DNA of 64,000 bases from Dendrophyllia cribrosa. Its lineage: Eukaryota > Cnidaria > Anthozoa > Scleractinia > Dendrophylliidae. The notes below the pieces were generated by a model. The model was not told the origin of the DNA. It did no database searches and saw only the letters and a program-made list of their open reading frames with translations. Positions 10,959-22,460 of this stretch are shown here, piece by piece. Numbering within the stretch: position 1 is the first letter of the stretch; the number at the start of each line of letters is the position of its first letter. The position numbers and the translations under genes are program-made. Location: NCBI GenBank assembly GCA_024195265.1, contig JAJLRJ010000013.1, positions 18,112,021-18,176,020 of the forward strand, in the 5' to 3' direction.

Positions 10959-12050
10959 AGGCCGGTTCACACTAGGGACCAAAGTGCACTTGAAGTGCAC
11001 TTGATAATCAAGTAGACTTGAGGTCTACGTAGGAAGACTAGGAAAGACGAGACATAGATTTTCAGGCATGACTACGCACAGCGTGCGTATTTAGATGCAA
11101 ATTACTTGCGAGCGCAAGTTGGTATGCAGTTGATTAGCCGTGATAAACAAAGTTGAAGGACTAAAGTACGATATGCATAAAACACTAAGTCGATAGTAAA
11201 ATAATTTTTCTTATCAAGTCAAGTTTTATTTGAACTTAATTCAGCAAAAGATCGCCTCAGAGCCTGGTGTAATACTATGCTCACTCTGTTAATTTTTGGG
11301 AAATTTTTCGTGCTCGTCTTAAAAACATGTTTTTGTATCTCATGAGTATTGAATGCGCGCATGGCTTTTGATTGGCTAAGCCTGAGAATTAGACAACAAC
11401 CTTTCTTCGCAACGAAGAATGTTTTGCCCAAAGTCGGCTTGAAATACGCCTAAAGCTAAAGTAAAAGTTGAGATCCTGCTTGAGTGTTTTTTAAGTCGCC
11501 CGTGACTCCAGAACGCAGAGAGCTCGTTCCCTGTGGAATTCAAAGTTGCGCGCCCACGTGCTTTTATCTGCACGGCTGCACGGCTGTACTGTCATTGGTC
11601 AAGTGCGCTCCCAATTAAGGGGTAGACCTAACTTTGAAGTGCACTTAGATCCTTTTGTTTTACGCATATCGCCAGGGCAACAAAGAAACCAAAAAGTGCG
11701 GTCATTAAAACGTTCACACTCCAAGGACGCGTGCTACACTTGGGTGATTCCGCACAAATCAACAGCACGTGCCATTCAAAAAGACGTTTTTGATAAATGA
11801 GAAGGGAAATATGGAGCTTTTAGAAAACAAACTACTGCAAATTATTTAACTTTTTAATTACATTCAGCTGATATTAATTTTTACCTCTGATACATTTTAC
11901 AATGAGATTTAAACGTGTAAATAAATCAGATGAGTGCTTCTATTGAAACGTAAGTCAGACTTAGAAAACGCTCTCAGGAAGGAGTTCACACCACAAGTAC
12001 GTACCAAGTGCACTTCAAGTGCACTTAAGAACCCTAGTGAGAACCGGCCT
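10959..12050. mobile_element. 1.09 kb inverted-repeat element, non-autonomous
   Basis: Outer ends AGGCCGGTTCACACTAGGG (from 10959) and its near-complement ending CCGGCCT (12050) form inverted terminal repeats. Inside each lies a second inverted motif, AGTGCACTTGAAGTGCACTT (10983 and ~12005), itself a palindrome. Both flanks carry AAT. No transposase ORF is visible inside, so it is a non-autonomous DNA transposon candidate of unknown superfamily. Confidence 0.6.
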
Positions 12051-13354
12051 AATATGTTTTTATAACCTTGTCCATGTACATTTCCAAGAATAGTTTTTCA
12101 GCAATTATTTAGCCCCATTGTTTTTGTTTTGGATCCAATGTTTACACGAACTTTCTTAGAATTATATCCAGCTAGCTGCACAGCATAGCATAAAATAAGC
12201 ACAAAAATGGAATAAATACCAACGATAAAACAGTAAAAACTCTTTGTTATATTATACGCCAACATATGGATTTAAAAAAGCACTTTTGCACCGTAAGCTT
12301 TCCAACACGAGCGGTGGTTCGCCAAAAAAAAAAAGAGATAATGTTCCAGCTTTATGGAGGTGTTGCTTGGTATTAAGACAAATATTATAGGATTGTCGAA
12401 AATCGGGAGAGTAGGAGATGTAAAATGCTTACCTTTCGGTAAAGTCTGAGCTTTCAGGTGGTATAGGTCTATCCGGTTTCGAGGTAACCCAAACACTTTC
12501 ACTTTGTAAACAGTTTAGTGGTTGATAACAAATACACTGAATTTTAAACAAATGTGTGCGCATTGGTTATGGCTACAAAGTCTTTATGGACTTTGTAGAC
12601 TTTAGACTGTAGATTTTTTTTTCATACTGTAATTCTCGACAAATTTTTACAACAAAATAATAGAAGTGAATTCTCGTGAACTTGTTTTGCACGATTTCAC
12701 GCTTAGCCCCGTCGCAAGAAAAGGCATCAGGGTAGTGGAGTTAAGCTATAACAGAAAACAGCTTTAGTGGAAACGTCTTTTATTTATAAGTCAGCTTGCT
12801 TGCAAATTACTCTTTTGCATTGAGAGAACACAAAATAACGCATGCAGATGTTGTGAAGGTGTCTTATCAATCAACTTTCTAGGAATCAGTGACAGTTGGA
12901 GTTGACTGAATTGAAATAATCGTTTAGATGTCATTGTTTCTGTTGGTCAAAACAATTTTCTTATTTTCAATTTTCCTCTCACAACTAAGTTTTTATAATT
13001 TTGGCTTGGGCGAATAGGGCATCTTAACTACAATATTTTAAAGTGCCTTTCTGAGTCACCCTTGCCCCATTGCATTTCTGAGACGTATCCAAACACTTGT
13101 GAAAGAATTTATATATTCCTATGATCCACTTGTTTGAATTTACCGGCCACAGTTGGTCTGTACAATTAAGTATGCACTCTTTTAAATTGTCCCACTCCTT
13201 TAAAGAAAGCAAAATTGTCCATATAACTTTTGCTATTTAACTTTGGATTTTTTTACTTTTAATTTACTGCTATTGTTTTAACCTTGTTTTTTGTATATAT
13301 AAGATTGTTTTCTATTGCAATCTTTTATCCAAGTATTTTTAATCGCTTGATGTA
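12051..13354. other. Gene-free DNA; duplicated block B
   Basis: No gene was recognised. From 12051 to ~12550 the sequence resembles parts of 15130-15560: a CCAAGAAT/TTTCTTAGAATT stretch, GGTGTTGCTT with a tract of similar spacing, GTAACCCAAA, CACTTT and TTTGTAAA near the end. It is a further diverged copy of the block at 9700-10350 and 14690-15580. Confidence 0.45.
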
Positions 13355-13380
13355 CTGAGGAAGCCCAAACGGGCGAAACG
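13355..13380 (+). ncRNA. Hammerhead-ribozyme-like core (degenerate)
   Basis: CTGAGGA, a four-base-pair GCCC/GGGC stem with an AAAC loop, then GAAACG. This matches the hammerhead order CUGAUGA - stem II - GAAA except for one base in the first box. Such cores are known in Penelope-like retroelements and retrozymes. No cleavage site or stems I/III were established. Confidence 0.35.
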
Positions 13381-14193
13381 TTTACATCACATTATTAAAG
13401 GATGTGAGAGAAGTTCCCTGTTTCTCCTGTTAATTCAAACTATTTATTTTGTGTGAAAGCGTGAAGTATTCTGAGGATCCTTCTCTCAAGTGGCATCATC
13501 GTTACAAAAATCAGAACCGTGTGCCGAAAGGAAACCCTATAACTGCTACTTTAAAAATATTCTCATCAACGTACAAACCGCGAAACTCCCGTATACACTT
13601 CTCATAAAAAAGTTTAAATAGCTAAATAACGTCCTTTGCCAGAAATGTTCATAACAGGTGTGAATCACCGAAGTATACTAAACCGACCTTTTCCAAGAAT
13701 CCGAAAATTATCTTAACAAAGACGTTTAACAAATATGCCGCCAACTTTTCATGTTATCTTTTTTATGATTTTCTTAAGAATGCGACTCCGTATGAAGTAT
13801 ATCGCTAGAAATTGGTAGATCAGAAACCGTGCAATGGTACAAACATTTCATTAAATGAGTTGATAGTCAACGGTTTAAAGTTTACAACCTCATATTGTTC
13901 ACGAAGGAGTAGATTTAAAATATATCGATGGAGTATAACAGCTATCGTTGATTAAATCCAAAGTTATCTGCCTGCTTTATCTGTCACTATCCATTCATCT
14001 ATCTCAAAATATTTTTCTTCTTTTTCTTTTTTTAATTTGCATTTTTTTTATGATTTTCTCAAGAATGTGACTCCACCAGTGTTGATGAAGTATATTGCTA
14101 GCTTGGAATTTGTAGTAACTGTGCAACTGGACAAAAATGTCATTAAATGTACGCTTGGAAGATTAACCGTTTTGTGACCGTTAAATGGTCACA

Positions 14194-14218
14194 CTGATGA
14201 AGGGCTATGCCCGAAACG
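14194..14218 (+). ncRNA. Hammerhead-ribozyme-like core (canonical boxes)
   Basis: CTGATGA (14194-14200), a stem with GGGC/GCCC around a short loop, then GAAAC (14213-14217): both invariant hammerhead boxes in the correct order. It lies 839 bp downstream of a similar, mutated core on the same strand. Stem I, stem III and the NUH cleavage site were not identified, so self-cleavage is only a hypothesis; a Penelope-like remnant is the likeliest source. Confidence 0.4.
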
Positions 14219-14220
14219 TT

Positions 14221-16690
14221 TGTTGAACTCAATCACTAGGACACTTTTAACAATTTTTCATTTATTTTTACTATTTTTTCACGTTTTTAACACATTTTAT
14301 TTTAAACAAGTGTCACTCGTCTTCTGGTGAACATTCACGTTTACTCCTATTTCAAGATTCAAAACATACCTGTGGAGTTCAACAGCTATCGCTGATAAAA
14401 TCCAAACTTTTCTGCCAGTTTAATCTTTGGCTATCAATTCATCTATCGCAATATTTTTCTCCTTTTTCATGGCTTAAGTTTAAATTAATTTCTGTACATA
14501 TTTTGAAGACGGCAAAACCATATCCAATAAACGGATAGCAGGTGTATTTTGTGGGTGTCTGTCAGTGAAGCTATCTTAAGTTCAAAGTAACTTCATTTCG
14601 ATCCATGTTCAAGAACCTCCCGATAAATTTGTTTTCTGGAAATATGACGCTTATATTTTTCAAGAATCAGATGTAAAACAGCTGAAACACAAAAAGATGT
14701 GTTCGCTTTGATGAAGGCTGCAAATTTATTCCTTTCTTACAAATTTGCGTAAACGAGCGCACATCTAGCGAATAAAATAACAATAGAGTTCCCTAAAAAT
14801 TAGTTGGTTACAAGCATCGCATTACGTGATAGTATTGATCTAATCTGATATCTAAAATCACCACATTAATACCCTACCTGAAGAGGCGAGATCACAAAGA
14901 GAAAGGCGTCTTCTTTCGGAATAGCGAGACCAAGTAGGGTGTGAACTTAGAGGAAACTTCCTTTTATCGAATGCATTGAACCACCCTGAAATCTGATTGG
15001 ATATGCTGCCAGGATCTTGTCACATATGAAAGACATTCCAATCAAATTCAAAAGGATAAAATCAACAGGGCGAACAATTTGTTTTAAAAATTTACAACTT
15101 TGCCGATCTAGATTTCTAAGAATTAGATCATTAGCGTAACAAAGGTTTTAGCAATTATGTCGCTCGTACCAAGAATTTCTTAGAATTCTATCTCAGATTA
15201 CTGTCAGTACAGAAAGCATGATTATATGATTAATAAAGTTTGTTTGCGTTAGCTTTCGCAGAAATGTTACCACAAAAGTCGATCATTTTATTCATTGCTT
15301 CAGCGTGATGAAGGTGTTGCTTACCATTGAGTTATAAATATTTACTTTACGATCGTTGGCAAATGGGAGTCACTAGAGGATCATCTGAAATCCAAAGATT
15401 TAAAAAGCCTGAGTATTTAGGTCTGAACCTGGTCTAGAGACACGTTAAGTAACCCAAATACTTTTACCTTTTGTAAAGTTCACTGTTTGAAAAAATATAC
15501 ATTGGAATTGTACTAATTTTGTTCGATTCAGTTTTCTTGGAAACACATTGGAAATAAACAGATTGTTCTAAATATGACACATTTATTCTCTTTTGTTTAA
15601 AATACATGCATGTACTTGATGTTTAGGAATTTAATTCTGGGAAAAAATTACACCGGGGGTCCAACTTTTTAAAGCGCGTTGTTTTAATTTTTACCTTAAA
15701 ACACTGCTGTTTTTGATCGACTGCTGAGTTTCAAGATAAAAAAATACAAATTTAAGCCTAAACTATTTTCGTGACCTTCCATTAGGAATGATTTTAGAGA
15801 TTAGAGATTAAAGATTACATTTCATGATTTACTTATTAGCGGGGACTGAAAAGAAAGCTCTAAATATCGGAATAACCTATTACCGATGTCTGACTTCGGA
15901 CACTTAACATCATACTTTCATTGCATGTTGTCATTACTGTTATGCCCTAGGGTTGTTTAGTTAGTATTTCGAACATCCAAATATTACGACTGTGTACCTA
16001 GTGCCGAGTATTAAATTAACAGCTAGGTTGGGCTACACGCTAGGCCCCTGATACATTTAAAGGCCATTACAGCATCTCTGAAACATTATCAAAGTTTCTA
16101 GCTCTAGTAACGATGAGCGCAAGCAAATTCTGTACGTACTGTTTGCAGCTTTGCAAGATTTGTCTAGGAAGTATTCCACCATATCGTGGAACAGTGGTAA
16201 AGCTTACTGAAAACAAAAGTTGATAACAATGCGTGTTGTTATCAAAAAAAAATACTCTATAACTTTTTTTATCTGGAACATATTTGGCATCTTATCTCTA
16301 TTCTACATTTCTCTTTAAGATAAAGCTATTCAAAAAGAAAGTTAGAAACGACAGTTATACATATGTACAGTATACTGATTTGCAGTTTCCCAACTTTTAA
16401 CTCCAAAAGTTAAAACGGCTCGAGTCGTCTCGAGTGATGTTCGTGTTTGAGTCTCTTGATGAAAATCTGCGTCTGACAGTTCAAATGCAAACGAACATTG
16501 CTTCCATATTGTGCTTTTAGTTTTTCAAAATGTTACCATACGGAATTTGCAACTTATTTCCATTTTGACCTTAGCCAATATAAGGAGTTTTTAACTTTGA
16601 AAAACTATACAATAGTTTAAGCAGGCAATTGTAGATTTTTGCTGCGGTATACCACTGCATTTATAGTTCAGTTACAGTTTGAATTTTTTT
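14221..16690. other. Gene-free DNA; duplicated block C
   Basis: No coding region was recognised. 14690-15580 is the best-preserved copy of the block also seen at 9700-10350. The remainder to 16690 is the 3' flank of the GTPase gene. No AATAAA on the - strand was found close to its stop. Confidence 0.5.
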
Positions 16691-16727
16691 CGATCATATA
16701 GGAAGGCCAACCGATTTCGTACTGAAA

Positions 16728-18542
16728 TCACCAGAACTTGAATCGAGAGTACCAATTATCAGTTTTTTCGTCATCGATTGACATGTTTTCCAGTGCTTTT
16801 CTTGTTTCTTCGCTGATGTCCGAAACTTGTCGGGACAGCCTTCGCACTAGCTTCTGACTTTCTTGCTCATCCTTTACTTCCGACAGGAGCCGAGCGTGAC
16901 GCATGGCCACTTCATAATATTTTACACGTTGTGTCCATCCAGGATTGACAGTTTTTTTTTCGGACTCAATAAGCACTTCAATGTACTCAACTTCAGTGAG
17001 TGGGTTGGGCTTCAGGGCAATTTCATCTAAACGGCGAACACTTTGCTGTGCTTGTTTTATCATGGTGAGAACCTGTACGTGGGCGTTCTCGAGAGATTCT
17101 GCTAACGAACTCATCATTTGTTTAGCTGTGGCCTTTTCGTGAACCGCTCTTTGATATTTCTTTTTCAGAGATTCCAACGTCCCTATCTCGATAAACACTT
17201 TATATTCGATCGAGTAGGAACGATTCTTGTGCTCTGACCAAATGCAGTTACGTGGACATATTCTGCATTTACCTTCCCCGCCCATAGCACTGCAGTTGAA
17301 CTTCTTCTCATCATCAGCAATTTTACAATTCTTGTGACAAGTGATATGGCAGAGCACACATGTGGTGGTGTGTTGTCCCGTCCCTTCATGGTTGACGTAC
17401 GTTGGTTTGGTGACATTGACTTCGAACGTGAATTGCTTGTTTGCTTCAATCTCATTTTCGTGTTGTTGCAACACAAGTTCCTCCTGTCGCATCTCTTCAA
17501 TTTTGTCCAGACCAAATTTAATCTGTTCCTTTAGACCTTCGAGTGACACATGCAGCTGCTCTCGCTCCTTCAGTACTTTCTTAGTGAGACGAAGGCTGAC
17601 GCATTCAGAATTAGAGAACTCGATGAAAAACCTCTTAAAAGAACTCATATTCATCTTCCAAAACTTTTCGTCACAGCTGATTCCTACTTGAGCATTGTTA
17701 GCAAAAAGTGCCGAGTTGTTGAACTTGAAATGCTTGTCTTGCTGGCTTGGAATTTTGGCTTCCTTGATAGCGTCTAAAACAGGAGGAGTTTGGCCATCTG
17801 CAAAGGTGAGCATCATGAAGATATTCTGGGATACATCTTTGCCAAATATGGACAGGATTGAATGGAATATGTACTCCTGCGTTTTAGTAAGGCGTGCATT
17901 TGAAGCCTGGGTAACAAAGCCAACGCCATCGAGATGGTCGATTCCTTCTGGTGAGGGAATGGAAAAGAATCTCTTTATTTGTTCAGTGATCTCTTTATCT
18001 CTCTTTAATCCTCCAGTGGCGCCAAATCCGGGCGTATCGATTACGGTGAATGTATAAGGAACAGGTGAACCATCGATTGGATAAATCGTGTAAGCAGTGA
18101 TGTAGTTCGTCTGACAGTCGTCTTTGATTACTTTGAACCGGAAGTCATCTTCCCATTTAACGCCCATGATGTAATTCACCATTCCATTGATCAGAGTGCT
18201 CTTACCAGCCCCAGTCTCGCCAACAACGAGGAGTACTTTTTCTTGAGATAGCCTTGGTTCTCCAATAGATTGTCTGGAGATCATTGATCTTGAGAGAGTT
18301 AGTTCCTCGTTCATTGGAAGTTTGTGGATAGAAGGAGTTCCATTCTTGGTATCTTTGATTTTTAGTTCATCCTTTTTCACAATGTCTGCTAAACTTCGAG
18401 TAGGAGATGGAACTGCTTTTTTATTACTGGCCGCACCATTTTCAACGACTGGGATAATACTTGCACATGGTGTATACTTGTGATCATGCTGCCCTCTGTT
18501 TTCAGTGTCAACCTCTCCGGAGTTGGTTACTTTGAGGGCCAT
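16728..18542 (-). CDS. GIMAP/septin-like P-loop GTPase with Cys-rich segment and coiled coils (copy 1)
   Basis: 604 codons in one exon. G1 P-loop GETGAGKST (108-116), G3 DTPGFG (169-174), a conserved HLDGVGFVTQAS segment and TFAD (246-249) at the G4 position place it among GIMAP/AIG1- or septin-like TRAFAC GTPases. A coiled coil follows (320-368), then a Cys/His-rich stretch (395-433: CxxC, HxxC, CRICPRNC) that probably binds zinc, a second helical region (455-585) and the end WYSRFKFW shared with copy 2. The specific family has no name I recognise. Upstream, AG at 18546-18545 can act as splice acceptor and joins in frame to the HEPN exon at 19028. If translated alone it starts at 18542. Likely an innate-immune effector (inference). 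Confidence 0.85.
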   Translation of the reverse strand: MALKVTNSGEVDTENRGQHDHKYTPCASIIPVVENGAASNKKAVPSPTRSLADIVKKDELKIKDTKNGTPSIHKLPMNEELTLSRSMISRQSIGEPRLSQEKVLLVVGETGAGKSTLINGMVNYIMGVKWEDDFRFKVIKDDCQTNYITAYTIYPIDGSPVPYTFTVIDTPGFGATGGLKRDKEITEQIKRFFSIPSPEGIDHLDGVGFVTQASNARLTKTQEYIFHSILSIFGKDVSQNIFMMLTFADGQTPPVLDAIKEAKIPSQQDKHFKFNNSALFANNAQVGISCDEKFWKMNMSSFKRFFIEFSNSECVSLRLTKKVLKEREQLHVSLEGLKEQIKFGLDKIEEMRQEELVLQQHENEIEANKQFTFEVNVTKPTYVNHEGTGQHTTTCVLCHITCHKNCKIADDEKKFNCSAMGGEGKCRICPRNCIWSEHKNRSYSIEYKVFIEIGTLESLKKKYQRAVHEKATAKQMMSSLAESLENAHVQVLTMIKQAQQSVRRLDEIALKPNPLTEVEYIEVLIESEKKTVNPGWTQRVKYYEVAMRHARLLSEVKDEQESQKLVRRLSRQVSDISEETRKALENMSIDDEKTDNWYSRFKFW

Positions 18543-18544
18543 AC

Positions 18545-18556
18545 CTTTACAACAAC

Positions 18557-18587
<31 letters not shown>

Positions 18588-19027
18588 TAGGAATTGTGAA
18601 TTTAAAAATCGTACAATCCATCTCCAGCAGTGTGATGCTTTGTCTCTATTAGTTGGGTTGTAGTTATGAAACGCGTTCAGGTGCTATACTCTAAAATATC
18701 CCATAAACGACCTAATTTTTCTTGATTAGAACTTGATTTTTCTTGATTAGAACTTGACAGTTTATCTGGTAACAAACCAAAATGTCAAAACAAAAAAAAC
18801 TAAACCAAAACCCCCATGATTATTTAAAATAAATAATAAAATGATATAAAACGGTCGTTTAAAATTTAAAATGTAGATTACTCTAATCTTAGAAGGACAA
18901 CCCATTCGATTCCGCGGTGTATCGATCGAAAACTCGATCATCATCGATTTCAAAGCAAGCAAATACAAGACAGTTAATTTTTAATTTTAAACGACCTTTT
19001 TATCCACTGTTGTGATATTATATTCAC
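18545..19027 (-). other. Candidate intron between HEPN and GTPase exons
   Basis: On the - strand it begins GTGAAT (19027) and ends TAAAG (18545). It contains a (TA)n tract (~18571-18589) and a (TTG)n tract (~18551-18570 on the + strand as CAA repeats) that supplies a T-rich run before the acceptor. Joining phase-1 ends restores an open frame across the two exons. Confidence 0.45.
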
Positions 19028-19733
19028 CTGTCAGAGAGTCGGCAGATGAAGGAGGGAACCTGTCTATCATCAACTGACGCATCTCTCTCAGCTGATCATT
19101 GATGTCTTTTATGGATTCTTTTACTTCTTTGTCGTTTTCATACCACCTCTCCAGTTCTTGGACATTTCTTTCGTCTTCTGCTGTGAGAGCATCCTTATAA
19201 AAGTCATCAATGGCATTTTGCCATTCTTTTTTCTTTTTAGGGCTGATTTGTCCTGCAATTCTAACGAGGGTACCACTAATTTCTTGCCAAAGCGACAGAA
19301 ACTGGTCATCTGTGATCTCCATGGTTTGGGTAACATGGCCGTACACTGAATTTCTATAATACTTAATTCGCGCTAAATCTGCCGTTAAGGTATAGTCCGC
19401 ACTTGCTGGTACAGCATCCCATCCCGTGGCAGGAGGGGTGAGTTTGCAGAGTGTCTTCAACAACCTGAACAGCAGGGTAATATCAAAATCGGTTGAAATC
19501 CCGTACACCCCTGGGGACGGATAAAGACAGTCCCACTGTGGCTTGGTGAGGTTTGCTGCTTTGAGCAGTTTCTTTGTAGCGGGATTGCTCAGTGTTGCGG
19601 GAAGTTGACTTGGTGGACAGTTGACATCAAAAATCTCTCTCAGAAGGCTAGTGCCTCCACTGATTAATAGTCGTGCAACACGTTGAAAATTTTCTTTAGC
19701 AGAGGTTGAACGCAGTACTTCATCTGGGTCCAT
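18987..19733 (-). CDS. HEPN domain exon (DZIP3/hRUL138-like)
   Basis: 248 codons as an ORF. The core WDCLYPSPGVYGISTDFDIT (67-86) followed by LLFRLLKTLC, GWDAVPAS, DLARIKYYRNSVYGH and FLSLWQEISG is the DZIP3/hRUL138-like HEPN module abundant in cnidarian immune proteins. R127-x5-H133 fits the HEPN ribonuclease signature Rx4-6H. A charged helical tail (184-222) follows. A good acceptor (CCACAG) lies just upstream of ATG 19733, so an earlier exon is possible. Inside the tail, CAG|GTGAAT at 19028/19027 is a good donor whose phase fits the GTPase exon at 18544, giving a predicted 840-residue HEPN-GTPase. Alternatively the HEPN ORF ends by itself at 18987. Confidence 0.75.
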   Translation of the reverse strand: MDPDEVLRSTSAKENFQRVARLLISGGTSLLREIFDVNCPPSQLPATLSNPATKKLLKAANLTKPQWDCLYPSPGVYGISTDFDITLLFRLLKTLCKLTPPATGWDAVPASADYTLTADLARIKYYRNSVYGHVTQTMEITDDQFLSLWQEISGTLVRIAGQISPKKKKEWQNAIDDFYKDALTAEDERNVQELERWYENDKEVKESIKDINDQLREMRQLMIDRFPPSSADSLTGEYNITTVDKKVV

Positions 19734-19975
19734 AATCTGGCCTGTGGGCGGTGAAAATATAATATTACATTTGATGAATGTACACCAAAAATCACTAAAA
19801 AATATATGTCTGCTAGCTACGGCTACTATGTAAGGCCGAATAAAAAATGTTTTGATCGCTTACGCCTTTTTTGCACAAACCCCTTTAACTGAATATACTA
19901 TAGAAAACCTGGATAAAAGAAACTGCGAATTAAGAACCTCCAAGCTGGAATTTAACCAATTAACTACCTAATATA

Positions 19976-20406
19976 CAGCTATTTCAATTAACGTTGTCGG
20001 GTGAAAGCTTAAAGCCAAGACTGCAAGGTACAACCCTGGCCAATACTCTTGGAACACTTCCGAAATAACTCTGCAATTTTAAGCATTCTCCCTTCCCCCT
20101 CCCCCCTCCCCAGTGCAATGTTGACCTCACCGGTAACAAATTGTTTTCACGGCAATCAACATTGCTGTGGGGAGGGGAGAGGACTGAAATGGCATGTGAT
20201 AACGACATTCAGAAGCATACTGAATAGTAGGATAAAAATATATTAGGGAAGCGTATTTTTGCGTGTAATTTCAGTGAGTGTCCCAAGAAGTATTGGCCAG
20301 GGTTGTAGTATGGGTTAGGATTAATACCGTTGCATAAAAATCCCATACTACCTTGCGGTCTTGGCTTTTCGCCTTTTTCATCCGACAACGTTAATTGAAA
20401 TAGCTG
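19976..20406. mobile_element. TA-flanked MITE, 431 bp (same family as 61592-61767)
   Basis: Inverted ends CAGCTATTTCAATTAACGTT...AACGTTAATTGAAATAGCTG flanked by TA on both sides (19974-75, 20407-08), with a second inverted tract (GCCAAGACTGCAAGGTA / ACCTTGCGGTCTTGGC) and a nested GGCCAGGGTTGTA pair. The TA target and inverted repeats point to a Tc1/mariner-related MITE. Confidence 0.7.
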
Positions 20407-20408
20407 TA

Positions 20409-21985
20409 TAAGAACCATTTCCGCATGACAAATGAAGAAGGATTACTAAAGCTCAAAGAGCACTGGTGCAGACCCAAGCGTGCTTAAAGGGTCATTGGGA
20501 AACACACAGTAGAGTACAATCAAAGAGGCTCTAAGAGTCATCTAGTGAATACGAAACAACTTAAGGTTAATTTTACTTTTTCTTGATGTTTACAAATAAA
20601 CATCATAGCGTGATATAAATATGCATTGTCTGAAACGAGACATAACGTATCAAATTCGTTAGCAGACACGCGCGTGAAATCACGCTTTTGGCGTTTCATG
20701 CTTTTGCAAGCAGCGGGCACGATTTGGGCGAATAAACCTAAAACAAAGAGCGCAAAAAAGGTAAAATGATAAATGTTAACTTTCCATTTTCATTAATCGG
20801 GCTGGCTTGTTGCCAAGCCAGCGCGATTAATAAAATGAGCTGTGATTCATGGTCACAAATGGACACCTCTTCTAGAAAATTCTAAAAACATTCTTTTTGA
20901 AGTGTTTTTATGATTAGACATTAGATAAGAACCAGACCTGAATATTTAGGAGGTTGCTAGGTTAAATTATTGTGCAATGTGTTATTTTGCTGGGTGAAAG
21001 AATAGACGAAGATTTCGCAAGAGAAAGAAAGTGTCGTAGATTCTGTTGGGTGAAGGATGGAAGCCCACATCGAAGTGAACGGGTTATCGGTAACGGGGAC
21101 AGATATGCAATAAGCACTCATTCACTCATTCCATTTAGTCACGTAATGTTTTAAATTCTTTTAGTTTCGAATGCGTTGCGTATCAAGAACAACGTGAATC
21201 CAGCGATAACAATAAATGTTTCAGTTTTTATTTTTTTTTATTTTTTATATACGAGCTTCTGGTGCTAACAATACATTTTCTTGTGTCAATTCTTGTAGGG
21301 ATTTTCTCACAAAAACTCCCACCTTTGATGCTTCTCTGATGTTAGATCGTTTTTCAGCCCAAGTGATGTTTATAATAGGCTCTGTGATAGGATTTTTCGC
21401 TGTTCATCTTCCTTCTGTACAATTAACTCTCAGGCGTTATGCACTACCTGGACGAGTGAACTGGGACTGAGGAAACTTCAGATCAAACGGGGGGAGGGAG
21501 GGGGTACAGAATTTGTACAGCACATAAGTCGAGAGGGTACGTTTTTTTTTTTGTAAATACGGAATATTGGGGGGTACGTTTTTCACTGTGCCTTTTTTTA
21601 GAAATAAACACCGGCCCCCCTCTTAGCCATAATTAACGAACAGTCCCTAAGGGTCAATTTTCATATGTCGTCAGTGGATCTGTTCCTCAAGCGAAAATAT
21701 ATCCTTGCGATTATATTTTCTACTCGGAACAGTGTATGTAGACCTTAAATATCACAGATGATATCGCGGATTACGGTATTTAAAAAGATATCGAGCCGTG
21801 TTTATAATTAAAACATACCGTACATTGCGTTACGCGTTGAAAAGATGCATTTGGCAAAGTGTTAATTGATATAGTCTGCAAAAGGTTGCGTGCAAGCCGT
21901 GAGTTGACGTGCTCTTTAAGAGATAATATCTCGCGTAACTTTACTCCTTCAACCTTCGGACTCTTATTGACTCATGCATTTTAGG
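20409..21985. other. Intergenic DNA, nothing recognised
   Basis: No gene. A ~60 bp sequence near 20590-20655 (TTTACAAATAA, CGTGA, GAAACGAGACATAACGTA) recurs near 22270-22333. A G-rich tract lies at 21489-21504. Confidence 0.4.
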
Positions 21986-22068
<83 letters not shown>

Positions 22069-22107
22069 CAATCTATCCAATCTATCCAATCTATCCAATC
22101 TATCCAT
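21986..22107. repeat. (ATCT)n microsatellite with (CCAATCTAT)n tail
   Basis: About 21 copies of ATCT in perfect register, then four copies of a CCAATCTAT nonamer. Confidence 0.95.
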
Positions 22108-22460
22108 CGTAAAAAAAAGCCACAATGAATTCTACATTTTGAATCTTTGATTGTGGAGGAGTTACACTACTAGCTATACTTCGAATTCTTAATTTTTTAT
22201 GTACCTTTAAAGCCCGATTTCACTACTCGTACTACTTGTTCCATTTGAAGTTTGCAAATATGTATTCAGTTTACAAATAAGAAAACATCTTGGCGTGACA
22301 TAATATACATTGCTTGAAACGAGACATTACGTAATACCCTGGAGAGTTTACATGTCTACGACTGAGTGACATGAAGTGACAAATTTGCATATTTGTACCC
22401 ATATACTATATCTCGTTACACACGAGATAAAAACTAAACCATTAATGCTTAAAGTGATTA

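Noticed and set aside
16728..18542. Classifying the GTPases as dynamin/GBP or IRG
   Set aside because: G-box spacing and the Cys-rich tail do not fit; GIMAP/septin-like is the closest by motif, and only tentatively.
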